From CALHKP01 sp963558075 (lineage in GTDB: Bacteria; Bacillota; Clostridia; Peptostreptococcales; Anaerovoracaceae), in the NCBI GenBank assembly GCA_963558075.1, contig CAUWFN010000049.1, positions 1 through 12,872 on the forward strand: a DNA stretch of 12,872 nt, given 5' to 3'. The position numbers and the translations under genes are program-made. The notes beneath the pieces were generated by a model. It had not been told where the DNA came from, did no database searches, and worked only from the letters and a program-made list of their open reading frames with translations. Every line of letters begins with the position of its first letter. The stretch's first letter is position 1. Positions 6,769 through 12,872 of the stretch are shown piece after piece.

Positions 6769-7524
6769 TTACTTAAGAGAAGAATTTACATATCTCACTC
6801 TCTTCTGAGTAACTTTTCCATACTGGATAGCCTCCTTAGGACATCTGCTGATGCAACCCATGCAGTGGGAGCATCTGTCATTTGTCCATTTTGGCTTTCC
6901 GTCTTCCATTTCTATAATTTCGTCAATACACACATCTTTGCAAAGACCGCAGCCTATACAGTTTTCATCAGCATAAAACTTTTTAGCAGGTCTTCCGTTT
7001 ACATAGATTTTGTGCGCAAACCATGACAGAAATCTTGTCGTATAAGTTGACTTATGTGTAAGTCTAAAATTGAATCTAATGGAAGTAACAAGTTCATCAA
7101 TTGCCTTGTCTGCTCTTCTGAGAATCATAATCTGCTCCTCTCTTAGAGGAACCTTGAACATCGCAAGATAGTTTTCCGGCATAATCAACTGGAAAAATCC
7201 CTTTAGCTCATAACCTGATTCCTGAAGGGCTCTTCTAATCATTACATCAGCCGACCCAGAACTGCTTCCGCATGTTCCTACAGCTGCAATTATAGGCTTT
7301 TTGCCCTTAAAGTCAACTTTTCTGACAAAATCATCAATCTGATGTGGTATTCCATAATACCATATAGGAAAGACAAAGAAAACAATTTCTTCGTCTTTCA
7401 CATCATATTCATATCTGTTTTCTCTGGCTGCCTCAGTGATATCTATAAGTTCACCGGGAAACTCCCTTAGAAGTCTTTCGGCAGCATATTTGGAATTTCC
7501 TGTAGCTGTTAAATAAAATATCAT
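6769..7524 (-). CDS. EFR1-type flavodoxin/ferredoxin protein with two [4Fe-4S] sites
   Basis: The 251-residue protein joins a flavodoxin-like domain to a 2[4Fe-4S] ferredoxin domain, as in the EFR1 family. The N-terminus MIFYLTATGNSKYAAE has the short FMN phosphate loop TATGNS (6-11). FFVFPIWYYGIPHQIDDF (49-66) and VGTCGSSSGSA (82-92) fit the flavin-contacting loops. The C-terminal part has CIGCGLCKDVC (Cys189, 192, 195, 199) and CSHCMGCISRCP (Cys218, 221, 224, 228), two complete CxxCxxCxxxC sets. It should be a cytoplasmic electron carrier or reductase; no signal peptide or membrane segment is seen and its redox partner is unknown. It starts 28 nt after infB, with AGAGGA 12 nt before the ATG, and is cotranscribed with infB and rbfA. 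This place in the operon is unusual. FMN binding is inferred. Confidence 0.85.
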   Translation of the reverse strand: MIFYLTATGNSKYAAERLLREFPGELIDITEAARENRYEYDVKDEEIVFFVFPIWYYGIPHQIDDFVRKVDFKGKKPIIAAVGTCGSSSGSADVMIRRALQESGYELKGFFQLIMPENYLAMFKVPLREEQIMILRRADKAIDELVTSIRFNFRLTHKSTYTTRFLSWFAHKIYVNGRPAKKFYADENCIGCGLCKDVCIDEIIEMEDGKPKWTNDRCSHCMGCISRCPKEAIQYGKVTQKRVRYVNSSLK

Positions 7525-7552
7525 TTACTGCTGTAATCCTCTTTTCCACAGA

Positions 7553-10312
7553 CTATTTTCTTTCAATTTCAACCATGTGGAAGCATTCGATAATATCGCC
7601 TTCCTTGATATCATTGTAGTTTTCAAGGCCGATACCACATTCGTATCCCTGGTTAACTTCTTTTGCATCATCCTTGAATCTCTTCAGAGATAAAATCTTA
7701 CCTTCGTGGTATACGATACCGTCTCTTACAAGTCTTACATCGGCATTTCTTACAACCTTACCTTCGATTACATAAGCACCGCCGACGATACCAACGCCTG
7801 GAACCTTGAATGTGTTTCTGATTTCAACCTTACCTAGAATTTCTTCCTTGAATTCAGGATCAAGCATACCCTTCATGGCATTTTCAACATCATCGATTAC
7901 ATCGTAGATAACTCTATATGTTCTAATCTGGATGTTTTCTCTGTCAGCCATTGTCTGCACTGCTGTGCTTGGTCTTACGTTAAATCCAATGATAATTGAT
8001 CCTGATGTTCCTGCAAGCATTACATCAGACTCAGTAACTGTACCTACACCGGTATGAATTATATTAACCTTAACATTTTCGTTGTTAAGTTTTTCTAATG
8101 ATGCAACAAGAGCGCCTACTGAACCCTGTACGTCACCTTTGATAATGAGGTTAAGTTCCTTAACTTCACCTTCCTGAATCTGGCTAAATAGCTGTTCAAG
8201 AGTTGTGCTTGCATTTCTTGCAAGAACTTCTTCTCTAAGCTTTTCTTTTCTGTGTTCTGCGATTTCTCTTGCAATCTTATCTTCCTTAACTGCATTGAAT
8301 TCATCACCTGCCTGAGGTACTTCTGTAAGACCTAGGATTTCAACTGCAGTTGCAGGGCCCGCCTTTTTGATTGTCTTGCCCTTGAAGTCTGTCATCAGAC
8401 GGATTCTACCTGAGCATGTACCTGCTACAAGGCTCTGTCCGCTGTGTAGTGTTCCGTTTGTAACAAGAAGTGTAGCTACAGGACCCTTAGTCTTATCAAG
8501 TCTTGCTTCGATTACTGAACCCATTGCAAGTCTGTTAGGGTTAGCCTTAAGTTCCATCATTTCAGCCTGTAGAAGAATCATTTCTAGCAGGTTAACGATT
8601 CCATCGCCTGTTTTAGCTGATACAGGTACACAGATTGTATCTCCGCCCCAGTCTTCTACAAGAATTCCATGCTCTGTAAGGTCCTGCTTAACTCTGTCTG
8701 GGTTTGCAGCAGGCTTATCTACTTTGTTGATTGCAACGATAATTGGAACGCCAGCAGCCTTTGCGTGGCTGATTGACTCAATTGTCTGAGGCTTAACGCT
8801 GTCGTCAGCTGCAACTACAAGAACTGCGATATCTGTAACGTGAGCACCTCTTGCACGCATAGCAGTGAAGGCTTCGTGACCAGGAGTATCCAGGAATACG
8901 ATTTTCTGACCGTTTATTCTAACTTCAGATGCACCGATATGCTGAGTGATTCCACCTGACTCTGTTGATGTTACATTTGTCTTTCTGATAGCATCAAGAA
9001 GTGAAGTTTTACCGTGGTCAACGTGACCCATTACAGTGATGATAGGAGGTCTTGCCTTTAGATCCTTTTCGTCATCTTCGAATGATTCGATACCTTCTTC
9101 TTCCTGTTCATCTTCTACTTTTCCAATTGCAACGCTAATTCCAAGTTCCTCTGCAAGAACCATTACAGTATCCTCATCGATGCTCTGGTTGATGTTTGCC
9201 ATGATTCCAAGCTTCATTAGAGTCATGATAACCTTTGATGTTGAAACTTCTGTCTGCTCACAGAATCCTGCAACTGTAATAGGAACTGTAAGAACTATAG
9301 TGCCTTCTGGTAGTTCTTCCATTTCGATTTCTGGTTCTGGCTGAACAGGCTTCTGCTTAACATGCTTCTTTCTTGTCTGCTTTTCAAGAGACTTTCTTTC
9401 CATCTTGTCGTACTTGCCGCGAGCGTTATCTTTTTCGTGTTTGCCATACTGCTTTTTCTTGTCGTCACGCTTGCTGTGCTCATTCTTTGTTTCCATCTTT
9501 GGAAGATCTGAGTCTCTTCTCTTCTGACCAGGTCTATCGTTTCTATCGTTTCTGTGACCTCTGTCATTTCTTCCGCCGTCTCTTCCACCGCGGTCATTTC
9601 TGTCATTTCTATCACGGCCTTCTCTTCTGTCTGAACCGTTTCTATCATTTCTGTCGTTTCTGTGACCTCTGTCATTTCTTCCGCCGTCTCTTCCACCGCG
9701 GTCATTTCTGTCATTTCTATCACGGCCTTCTCTTCTATCTGAGCCGTTTCTATCATTTCTGTCGTTTTTGTGACCTCTGTCATTTCTTCCTGCATTATCT
9801 CTGCTATCTGACTTTGATCTTCTGTCACTGTGTTTTGTATCTGTCTTCTTTTCTGCTTTTACTTCTTTCTTCAATTCTTCTTTTGCCTCCCCAGCTTCTG
9901 CTTTAGCGGATTTTTCTACCTCAGTTTCGGGAGCATTATGTTTTTCTGCTACCTTCTCTGCCTTTGGCTGTGCCGCTGTTTCTGCAGTTTTTGTTTCAGC
10001 TGACTTATTCTCATCAGTCTTCACTTCGGATTCTTTAACGTTGCCATTTGCATCGTCATTCTTTTTGTTTCTATTTGCTAAAAAAGCATCATCGACAATC
10101 GGCCTTCCAATTGGAGGTCTGTGTCTACCCGGAGCAGGTGCCGATGAAGCCCTGTGTGCTTCAGTTGAACCTTCTTTTATCTTTATTATATCAGCGTCAG
10201 ATAATGAACTCATATGGCTTTTTACCTCGATTCCGAGCTTTGCTGTTTTCTCCAGAAGCTCTTTGCTTGTAATATTAAGCTCCTTTGCCAGCTCATAAAC
10301 TTTCTTTGCCAT
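7553..10312 (-). CDS. infB: Translation initiation factor IF-2
   Basis: IF-2 is the GTPase that delivers initiator fMet-tRNA to the 30S subunit and promotes 50S joining. The 919-residue protein has an IF2_N helical domain (about 1-50), then a long charged disordered region (about 55-330). A second IF2_N domain (about 335-397) precedes the G domain (421-590), with G1 GHVDHGKT (429-436), G2 GGITQ (453-457), G3 DTPG (475-478), G4 NKVD (529-532) and G5 SAK (565-567). Domains II-IV follow, ending at the C-terminal fMet-tRNA-binding region. All GTPase motifs are intact. The disordered region contains a 36-residue unit rich in Asn-Asp-Arg, present twice plus a partial third copy. The start overlaps the ylxQ stop (TAATG) and has GAGGTG upstream. 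An internal start giving a shorter IF-2 form, as in E. coli, is possible, but no clear internal ribosome-binding site was found. Confidence 0.98.
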   Translation of the reverse strand: MAKKVYELAKELNITSKELLEKTAKLGIEVKSHMSSLSDADIIKIKEGSTEAHRASSAPAPGRHRPPIGRPIVDDAFLANRNKKNDDANGNVKESEVKTDENKSAETKTAETAAQPKAEKVAEKHNAPETEVEKSAKAEAGEAKEELKKEVKAEKKTDTKHSDRRSKSDSRDNAGRNDRGHKNDRNDRNGSDRREGRDRNDRNDRGGRDGGRNDRGHRNDRNDRNGSDRREGRDRNDRNDRGGRDGGRNDRGHRNDRNDRPGQKRRDSDLPKMETKNEHSKRDDKKKQYGKHEKDNARGKYDKMERKSLEKQTRKKHVKQKPVQPEPEIEMEELPEGTIVLTVPITVAGFCEQTEVSTSKVIMTLMKLGIMANINQSIDEDTVMVLAEELGISVAIGKVEDEQEEEGIESFEDDEKDLKARPPIITVMGHVDHGKTSLLDAIRKTNVTSTESGGITQHIGASEVRINGQKIVFLDTPGHEAFTAMRARGAHVTDIAVLVVAADDSVKPQTIESISHAKAAGVPIIVAINKVDKPAANPDRVKQDLTEHGILVEDWGGDTICVPVSAKTGDGIVNLLEMILLQAEMMELKANPNRLAMGSVIEARLDKTKGPVATLLVTNGTLHSGQSLVAGTCSGRIRLMTDFKGKTIKKAGPATAVEILGLTEVPQAGDEFNAVKEDKIAREIAEHRKEKLREEVLARNASTTLEQLFSQIQEGEVKELNLIIKGDVQGSVGALVASLEKLNNENVKVNIIHTGVGTVTESDVMLAGTSGSIIIGFNVRPSTAVQTMADRENIQIRTYRVIYDVIDDVENAMKGMLDPEFKEEILGKVEIRNTFKVPGVGIVGGAYVIEGKVVRNADVRLVRDGIVYHEGKILSLKRFKDDAKEVNQGYECGIGLENYNDIKEGDIIECFHMVEIERK
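9556..9790 (-). repeat. 108-bp tandem repeat inside infB
   Basis: Two adjacent, nearly identical 108-bp copies lie at 9556-9663 and 9664-9771. A partial third begins at 9772 with the same GACCTCTGTCATTTC (plus-strand reading). The unit is 36 codons, so it keeps the infB frame. It encodes a basic/acidic low-complexity segment built from RNDR, GRDGG and SDRREGR (about residues 176-260 of IF-2). The copies differ at only a few bases, which suggests recent duplication and possible length variation between strains. It falls in the disordered linker, where length changes should be tolerated. Confidence 0.93.
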
Positions 10313-10641
10313 TAGAACACCTCTCTTTCTGATTGAATAAGGTCAATCTCCTCTGCAATGATTTTCGCAAAATGACTGTCTGTTATTCCAAACAGGCCCT
10401 TACCTCCGTTCCCAGTGATATGAGATAGTTCGTCCGACAGTCCGAAAATCCTGTAATCTATCGAATTAGAGATGCATTTTTGCACCATTTTCTTTTTTGT
10501 ATTTTCGGCCATATCCTCTGCTATAACCAAAAGTTTAATTTTACGACGAGAAATCATAAGCTCACAGGTATTGTAGCCTGTAACGAGATTTCTCGATCTT
10601 GCCGCAAAACCAAAGTAACTCATAACCTTGTCTCTTGTCAT
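10312..10641 (-). CDS. rplGA: L7Ae-family ribosome-associated protein (YlxQ)
   Basis: This 109-residue protein belongs to the L7Ae/L30e/S12e/Gadd45 family, as does Bacillus YlxQ, whose relatives bind kink-turn RNA. The start MTRDKVMSYFGFAARSRNL and the central KIKLLVIAEDMAENTKKK (about 34-51) match the family: the glycine/basic N-terminal helix and the L-V-I-A-x-D strand that precedes the RNA-binding helix. GKGLFGITD (80-88) corresponds to the segment after the last RNA-contacting strand, where members usually have GK..G. It starts 3 nt after ylxR with GAGG 8 nt upstream, and its stop overlaps the infB start by one base. It sits between ylxR and infB as usual in Bacillota. The precise RNA target is not shown by the sequence. 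Confidence 0.9.
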   Translation of the reverse strand: MTRDKVMSYFGFAARSRNLVTGYNTCELMISRRKIKLLVIAEDMAENTKKKMVQKCISNSIDYRIFGLSDELSHITGNGGKGLFGITDSHFAKIIAEEIDLIQSEREVF

Positions 10642-10644
10642 ATA

Positions 10645-10920
10645 TCAAACCTCTTTTGTTATTTCACGAAGCTCCTCAATAACCTTCTCGGTCTGCTGTG
10701 CTTCGATTTCTGTTCTGAACGTTCTGTTGAAAGCGCGCTTTTTCAGTGCTTTTTCAAAACACTTCTCAGACTTGCATAGGTATGCACCTCTGCCGTCTTT
10801 ACGCGAGTCTCTATCTACAGTCAGAATACCGTTATTAAAAACGATTCGGATAAGCTCAGATTTTGGCTTTGATTCCATGCATCCAATGCATCTTCTCATT
10901 GGAATCTTTTTATTCTTCAA
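10645..10920 (-). CDS. ylxR: YlxR/RnpM family RNA-binding protein (RNase P modulator)
   Basis: YlxR (DUF448) is a small RNA-binding protein; the B. subtilis member, renamed RnpM, binds the RNase P RNA and modulates it. The product has KIPMRRCIGC, then KPKSELIRIV, and the family signature GRGAYLC, followed by KKRAFNRTF. I chose the TTG at 10920 (91 residues, MKNKKIPMRRCIGC). It restores the conserved K-K-I-P-x-R-x-C start and has GAGG 9 nt upstream. An upstream TTG at 10926 is too close to that ribosome-binding site, and the first ATG at 10899 would remove the conserved K-I-P. The gene overlaps nusA by about 11 nt, pointing to translational coupling. The two CxxC-like cysteine pairs (CIGC, and C...C near LCKSEKC) could bind metal, which is inference. 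Confidence 0.9.
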   Translation of the reverse strand: MKNKKIPMRRCIGCMESKPKSELIRIVFNNGILTVDRDSRKDGRGAYLCKSEKCFEKALKKRAFNRTFRTEIEAQQTEKVIEELREITKEV

Positions 10921-11983
10921 TCTCAATTACCTCTTCGCCTTCTTCACTTTCAAAGTACTGAGTATGGCTCTTAATATCGATTTTCCAGCCGCTTACCTTT
11001 GCTGCAAGTCTTACGTTCTGGCCTTCTTTTCCGATTGCAAGTGAAAGCTGATAGTCAGGAACTACTGCAACTGCAATTTTTTCTTCCTCGTCAGCTATAA
11101 CCTTCTCAACCTTTGCAGGGCTCAGTACGTTGCTAATAAGAGTTTCTGGATCTTCACTCCATGGAATAATATCGATTTTTTCGCCGTTCAGCTCATCTAC
11201 GATAGCTCTTACACGTGCTCCGCCAGTTCCTACACATGAACCTACAGGATCAACATTTTCTGCTTCTGTGTAGACTGCAATCTTTGTTCTTGAACCTGCT
11301 TCTCTTGCAATTCCTCTAATTTCAACTGTGCCGTCCTGAATTTCCGGAACCTCTAGCTCAAACAGTCTCTTCACAAGTCCAGGATGTGATCTTGAAAGGA
11401 ATACCTGAGGACCCTTAGCTGTTTTCTTCACGTCCATGATAAATACCTTTAGACGGTCATTCAGCTCATAAGTTTCTCCCTCAACCTGTTCGTACGGTGA
11501 AAGCATTCCTTCTGTATTACCTATATCAATAAACAAAGTGTCGCCGCTCTTTCTGTGAACGATACCTGTAAGGATTTCTCCCTGTCTTGCTGAAAAGCTG
11601 TCAAATACCATTCCTCTTTCAGCTTCTCTGATTCTCTGCACAACAACCTGCTTTGCAGTCTGTGCTGCAATTCTTCCAAAGTCTTTAGGTGTAACCTGGA
11701 ACTCAATTGCATCTCCAATTTCATATCTAGGGTCAATAGCTCTTGCTTCTTCAATTGAAATTTCGATCATGTCATCGTAAACTTCTTCTACTACTTCCAT
11801 CTTCATAAGAACTGAAATATCTCCAGTTTCTCTATCGATATCAACTCTAACGTTCTGTGATGTTCCGTAGTTTTTCTTATATGCAAGAACAAGTGCAGAT
11901 TCTATTGCATCGATAAGTACATCTTTTGGAATATGCTTTTCTTTCTCAAGATCATAAATTGCCTCGATAAAGTCTCTGTTCAT
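10910..11983 (-). CDS. nusA: Transcription termination/antitermination protein NusA
   Basis: NusA binds RNA polymerase and nascent RNA, promotes pausing, and stimulates intrinsic termination. The 357-residue product has the standard Gram-positive layout: an RNAP-binding N-domain (about 1-125), S1 (about 132-200, with SGDTLFIDIGNTEGML), KH1 (about 205-280, with CVGTGGARVRAI) and KH2 (about 285-345, with LAIGKEGQNVRLAAK). It lacks the C-terminal acidic repeats of enterobacterial NusA, as expected outside Proteobacteria, and ends in a short acidic tail. The ATG is preceded by GGGAGGT, 12 nt away, which overlaps the end of rimP. It is the second gene of the operon, downstream of a leader hairpin that resembles a NusA-sensitive attenuator. 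Confidence 0.97.
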   Translation of the reverse strand: MNRDFIEAIYDLEKEKHIPKDVLIDAIESALVLAYKKNYGTSQNVRVDIDRETGDISVLMKMEVVEEVYDDMIEISIEEARAIDPRYEIGDAIEFQVTPKDFGRIAAQTAKQVVVQRIREAERGMVFDSFSARQGEILTGIVHRKSGDTLFIDIGNTEGMLSPYEQVEGETYELNDRLKVFIMDVKKTAKGPQVFLSRSHPGLVKRLFELEVPEIQDGTVEIRGIAREAGSRTKIAVYTEAENVDPVGSCVGTGGARVRAIVDELNGEKIDIIPWSEDPETLISNVLSPAKVEKVIADEEEKIAVAVVPDYQLSLAIGKEGQNVRLAAKVSGWKIDIKSHTQYFESEEGEEVIEIEE

Positions 11984-12001
11984 TTGTTTATTTAACCTCC
12001 C

Positions 12002-12493
12002 TTAGAATACAACCGCTAGGCTAGTCTTCGCCACCTGCTCAAGCGGAAACGATAATTCTTCATTATTTTCATTTTTAATTATTACACAGTTATCTATAAG
12101 ACCAACTAGCTCTCCTGTATAGTTTTTGGAGCCGTCTACAGCCTTGTAAAGCTTAACGTCAACAAGATTTCCCGCATATCTGCTGTAGTGCTCAGGTTTA
12201 AGTAGCTGTCTATCCATACCAGGTGAAGAAACCTCCAGATAATAATTCTGTTCTATAGGATCCTCCTCGTCTAGTCTCTCGCTCAGATATCTGCTTACAA
12301 GCTCACAGTCTTCGGTGCCCACATAAACAGGATTTCCCTCCTCATCTAAAGGATTAGTCTTATCTATATAGACTCTCAGGAACCAGTCTCTGCCTTCTTT
12401 CAGGAATTCAGCATTATATAGTTCCATACCGTTTTCTTCTAAAAACTCTGCAAGTAACATCTCAACAAAGTCTGTGATTTTTTTCTTTGCCAT
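12002..12493 (-). CDS. rimP: Ribosome maturation factor RimP
   Basis: RimP helps assemble the 30S subunit head and pseudoknot region. The 163-residue product carries the two-domain pattern of the family. The N-terminal domain (about 1-95) has GMELYNAEFLKEGRDWFLRV and the acidic VSRYLSERLDEEDPI, followed by YLEVSSPGMDRQL, the strongest signature. The C-terminal SH3-like domain has VDVKLYK and VIIKNENNEELSFPLEQVAK, and the protein ends at LAVVF. The ATG at 12493 has AAAGGA 5 nt upstream. It is the first gene after a consensus promoter, with a leader of about 72 nt containing a strong hairpin. Confidence 0.95.
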   Translation of the reverse strand: MAKKKITDFVEMLLAEFLEENGMELYNAEFLKEGRDWFLRVYIDKTNPLDEEGNPVYVGTEDCELVSRYLSERLDEEDPIEQNYYLEVSSPGMDRQLLKPEHYSRYAGNLVDVKLYKAVDGSKNYTGELVGLIDNCVIIKNENNEELSFPLEQVAKTSLAVVF

Positions 12494-12516
12494 AACTATC
12501 CTTTCTTAACAAAACT

Positions 12517-12543
12517 GAAAGAGTGGGAATATCCCACTCTTTC
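12517..12543 (-). promoter_or_regulatory. Strong hairpin in the rimP leader, candidate attenuator
   Basis: A perfect 12-bp inverted repeat (arms 12517-12528 and 12532-12543) with a 3-nt loop starts about 22 nt after the predicted transcription start. On the minus strand it is followed by AG then TTTTGTT, 23 nt before the rimP ATG. A strong stem with an interrupted, displaced U-run is the profile of a weak, NusA-stimulated intrinsic terminator. B. subtilis is reported to autoregulate nusA by attenuation without an antiterminator. No competing antiterminator is visible here. The hairpin could alternatively stabilise the 5' end. Confidence 0.6.
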
Positions 12544-12571
12544 GAACAAAAAGTATTTTTTAGCTGTCTAA

Positions 12572-12600
12572 ATTATAGCACACATGCTGTGCAGTGTCAA
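12572..12600 (-). promoter_or_regulatory. Consensus promoter of the rimP-nusA-infB operon
   Basis: On the minus strand TTGACA (12595-12600) and TATAAT (12572-12577) match the SigA consensus exactly, with a 17-nt spacer. TGC before the -10 makes it an extended -10 as well. The predicted start is near 12565. Such a strong promoter fits a highly expressed translation operon and is compatible with downstream attenuation. Confidence 0.92.
12578..12592 (-). promoter_or_regulatory. Inverted repeat filling the operon promoter spacer
   Basis: GCACA-N5-TGTGC (12578-12582 and 12588-12592) is a perfect dyad occupying most of the spacer between -35 and -10. This is where a repressor operator could sit, but five-base arms may occur by chance and no matching copy was noticed at the rpsO promoter. 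Confidence 0.3.
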
Positions 12601-12607
12601 ACTTTAA

Positions 12608-12624
12608 AAGGATTATAAATCCTT
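12608..12624 (-). terminator. Weak terminator after the LytTR gene
   Basis: AAGGATT and AATCCTT (7-bp stem, 3-nt loop) are followed on the minus strand by TTAAAGTTT, 8 nt after the upstream gene's stop codon. It could end the LytTR gene transcript just before the operon promoter. The AT-rich stem and short U-run make it weak. Confidence 0.45.
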
Positions 12625-12632
12625 ACAGGACG

Positions 12633-12872
12633 TCATATATTCAAAAGGTATCGCATAAACCTTTGCTTTGCCGCTGTAAAACTAGTCCTACCCACATAAA
12701 ATTTCTTTCCATCGCAAAATTCTATACACTGATCATACATAGCTTCTACGCGACTTAGATTAATATATGCATATTTCAAAACTTGATAAAACTCCTCATC
12801 AAGTAAAACCTCTATATTAGAAATCTTGTCATAGTATTCGTAATCTCCCTTTTGTGCCGAAACAGTAAGTTT
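12633..12872 (-). CDS. LytTR-type DNA-binding protein, C-terminal part (runs off the right edge)
   Basis: An open minus-strand frame enters from the right edge and ends with TGA at 12633-12635; about 79 C-terminal residues are visible. They fit a LytTR DNA-binding domain: QKGDYEYYDKISNIEVLL, then FYQVLKYAYINLSRVEAM, which replaces the usual F.R.HRSY.VNL..I, then CIEFCDGKKFYVGRTSF, and the final helix AAKQRFMRYLL. LytTR domains usually sit at the C-terminus of LytR/AlgR-type response regulators that control secreted products, adhesion or quorum responses. The receiver domain would be outside the window and is not seen. The HRSY-like element is divergent (KYAYINL), so specificity may be unusual. 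It is separated from rimP by a weak terminator and a strong promoter, so it is probably not part of that operon. Confidence 0.78.
   Translation of the reverse strand, partial: KLTVSAQKGDYEYYDKISNIEVLLDEEFYQVLKYAYINLSRVEAMYDQCIEFCDGKKFYVGRTSFTAAKQRFMRYLLNI

Noticed and set aside
8116..8789. Short open frames on either strand across the IF-2 G domain and domain II
   Set aside because: The infB frame is fully open here and carries every GTPase motif. These are overlapping shadows without start signals.
9310..9425. Internal start codons in infB that might give a shorter IF-2 form (Met303 and Met331)
   Set aside because: Neither Met codon has a purine-rich ribosome-binding site at a sensible distance, so there is no positive evidence.
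9295..9828. Long second reading frame (177 residues) on the minus strand inside infB, rich in MTEMTE-like repeats
   Set aside because: It is a shadow of the repetitive, codon-biased IF-2 linker. The period is a multiple of three, so alternative frames stay open. No ribosome-binding site or family match was seen.
9373..9906. Plus-strand open frame of 177 residues with Cys/His/Phe-rich repeats, antisense to infB
   Set aside because: The same repeat artefact read from the other strand. Its composition comes from the complement of Asn-Asp-Arg codons, and there is no supporting start signal.
12517..12560. The rimP leader hairpin as a plus-strand terminator
   Set aside because: On the plus strand the T-run begins over ten bases after the stem, and no plus-strand gene points towards it.

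Overview
The window is a chromosomal segment of a low-to-moderate GC Gram-positive anaerobe, most likely class Clostridia (Bacillota). The basis is the gene order rimP-nusA-ylxR-ylxQ-infB-(insert)-rbfA-nrnA-truB-ribF-rpsO-pnp, the short NusA without C-terminal acidic repeats, the use of NrnA, and consensus SigA-type promoters. I cannot name a genus. Every gene I can support is on the minus strand, so the region reads from right to left.

Right edge (12601-12872): the C-terminal end of a LytTR-type response regulator, then a weak terminator. Next is a textbook promoter (TTGACA-N17-TATAAT with an extended -10) and a 12-bp leader hairpin placed just before rimP. The ribosome-maturation/translation operon follows: rimP, nusA, ylxR (rnpM), the L7Ae-like ylxQ (rplGA), infB, an unexpected EFR1-type flavodoxin/ferredoxin gene, rbfA, nrnA, truB and ribF. 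Spacing is tight, with overlaps at nusA/ylxR, ylxQ/infB, rbfA/nrnA and nrnA/truB. A new promoter with a structured leader, a candidate S15 autoregulatory element, then drives rpsO. A GC-rich terminator-like hairpin separates rpsO from pnp.

Left edge (1-811): two hairpins follow pnp, the second resembling an intrinsic terminator. Beyond them is the 5' part of an AT-richer gene for a SIR2-like (NADase-type) protein, cut by the window edge. This family is common in anti-phage defence, so the core operon ends against what looks like accessory, possibly defence, DNA.

The core genes work together: RimP and RbfA mature the 30S subunit, IF-2 starts translation, NusA controls RNA polymerase pausing and termination, and TruB modifies tRNA. 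S15 is a 30S protein. PNPase and NrnA degrade RNA to nucleotides, YlxR/RnpM modulates RNase P, and RibF makes FMN/FAD. The points most worth a second look are the SIR2-like gene, the rimP leader hairpin (possible NusA feedback), the rpsO leader, the flavodoxin/ferredoxin gene inside the operon, and a 108-bp in-frame tandem repeat in the IF-2 N-terminal region. I saw no tRNA, rRNA, CRISPR array, insertion sequence or phage gene.
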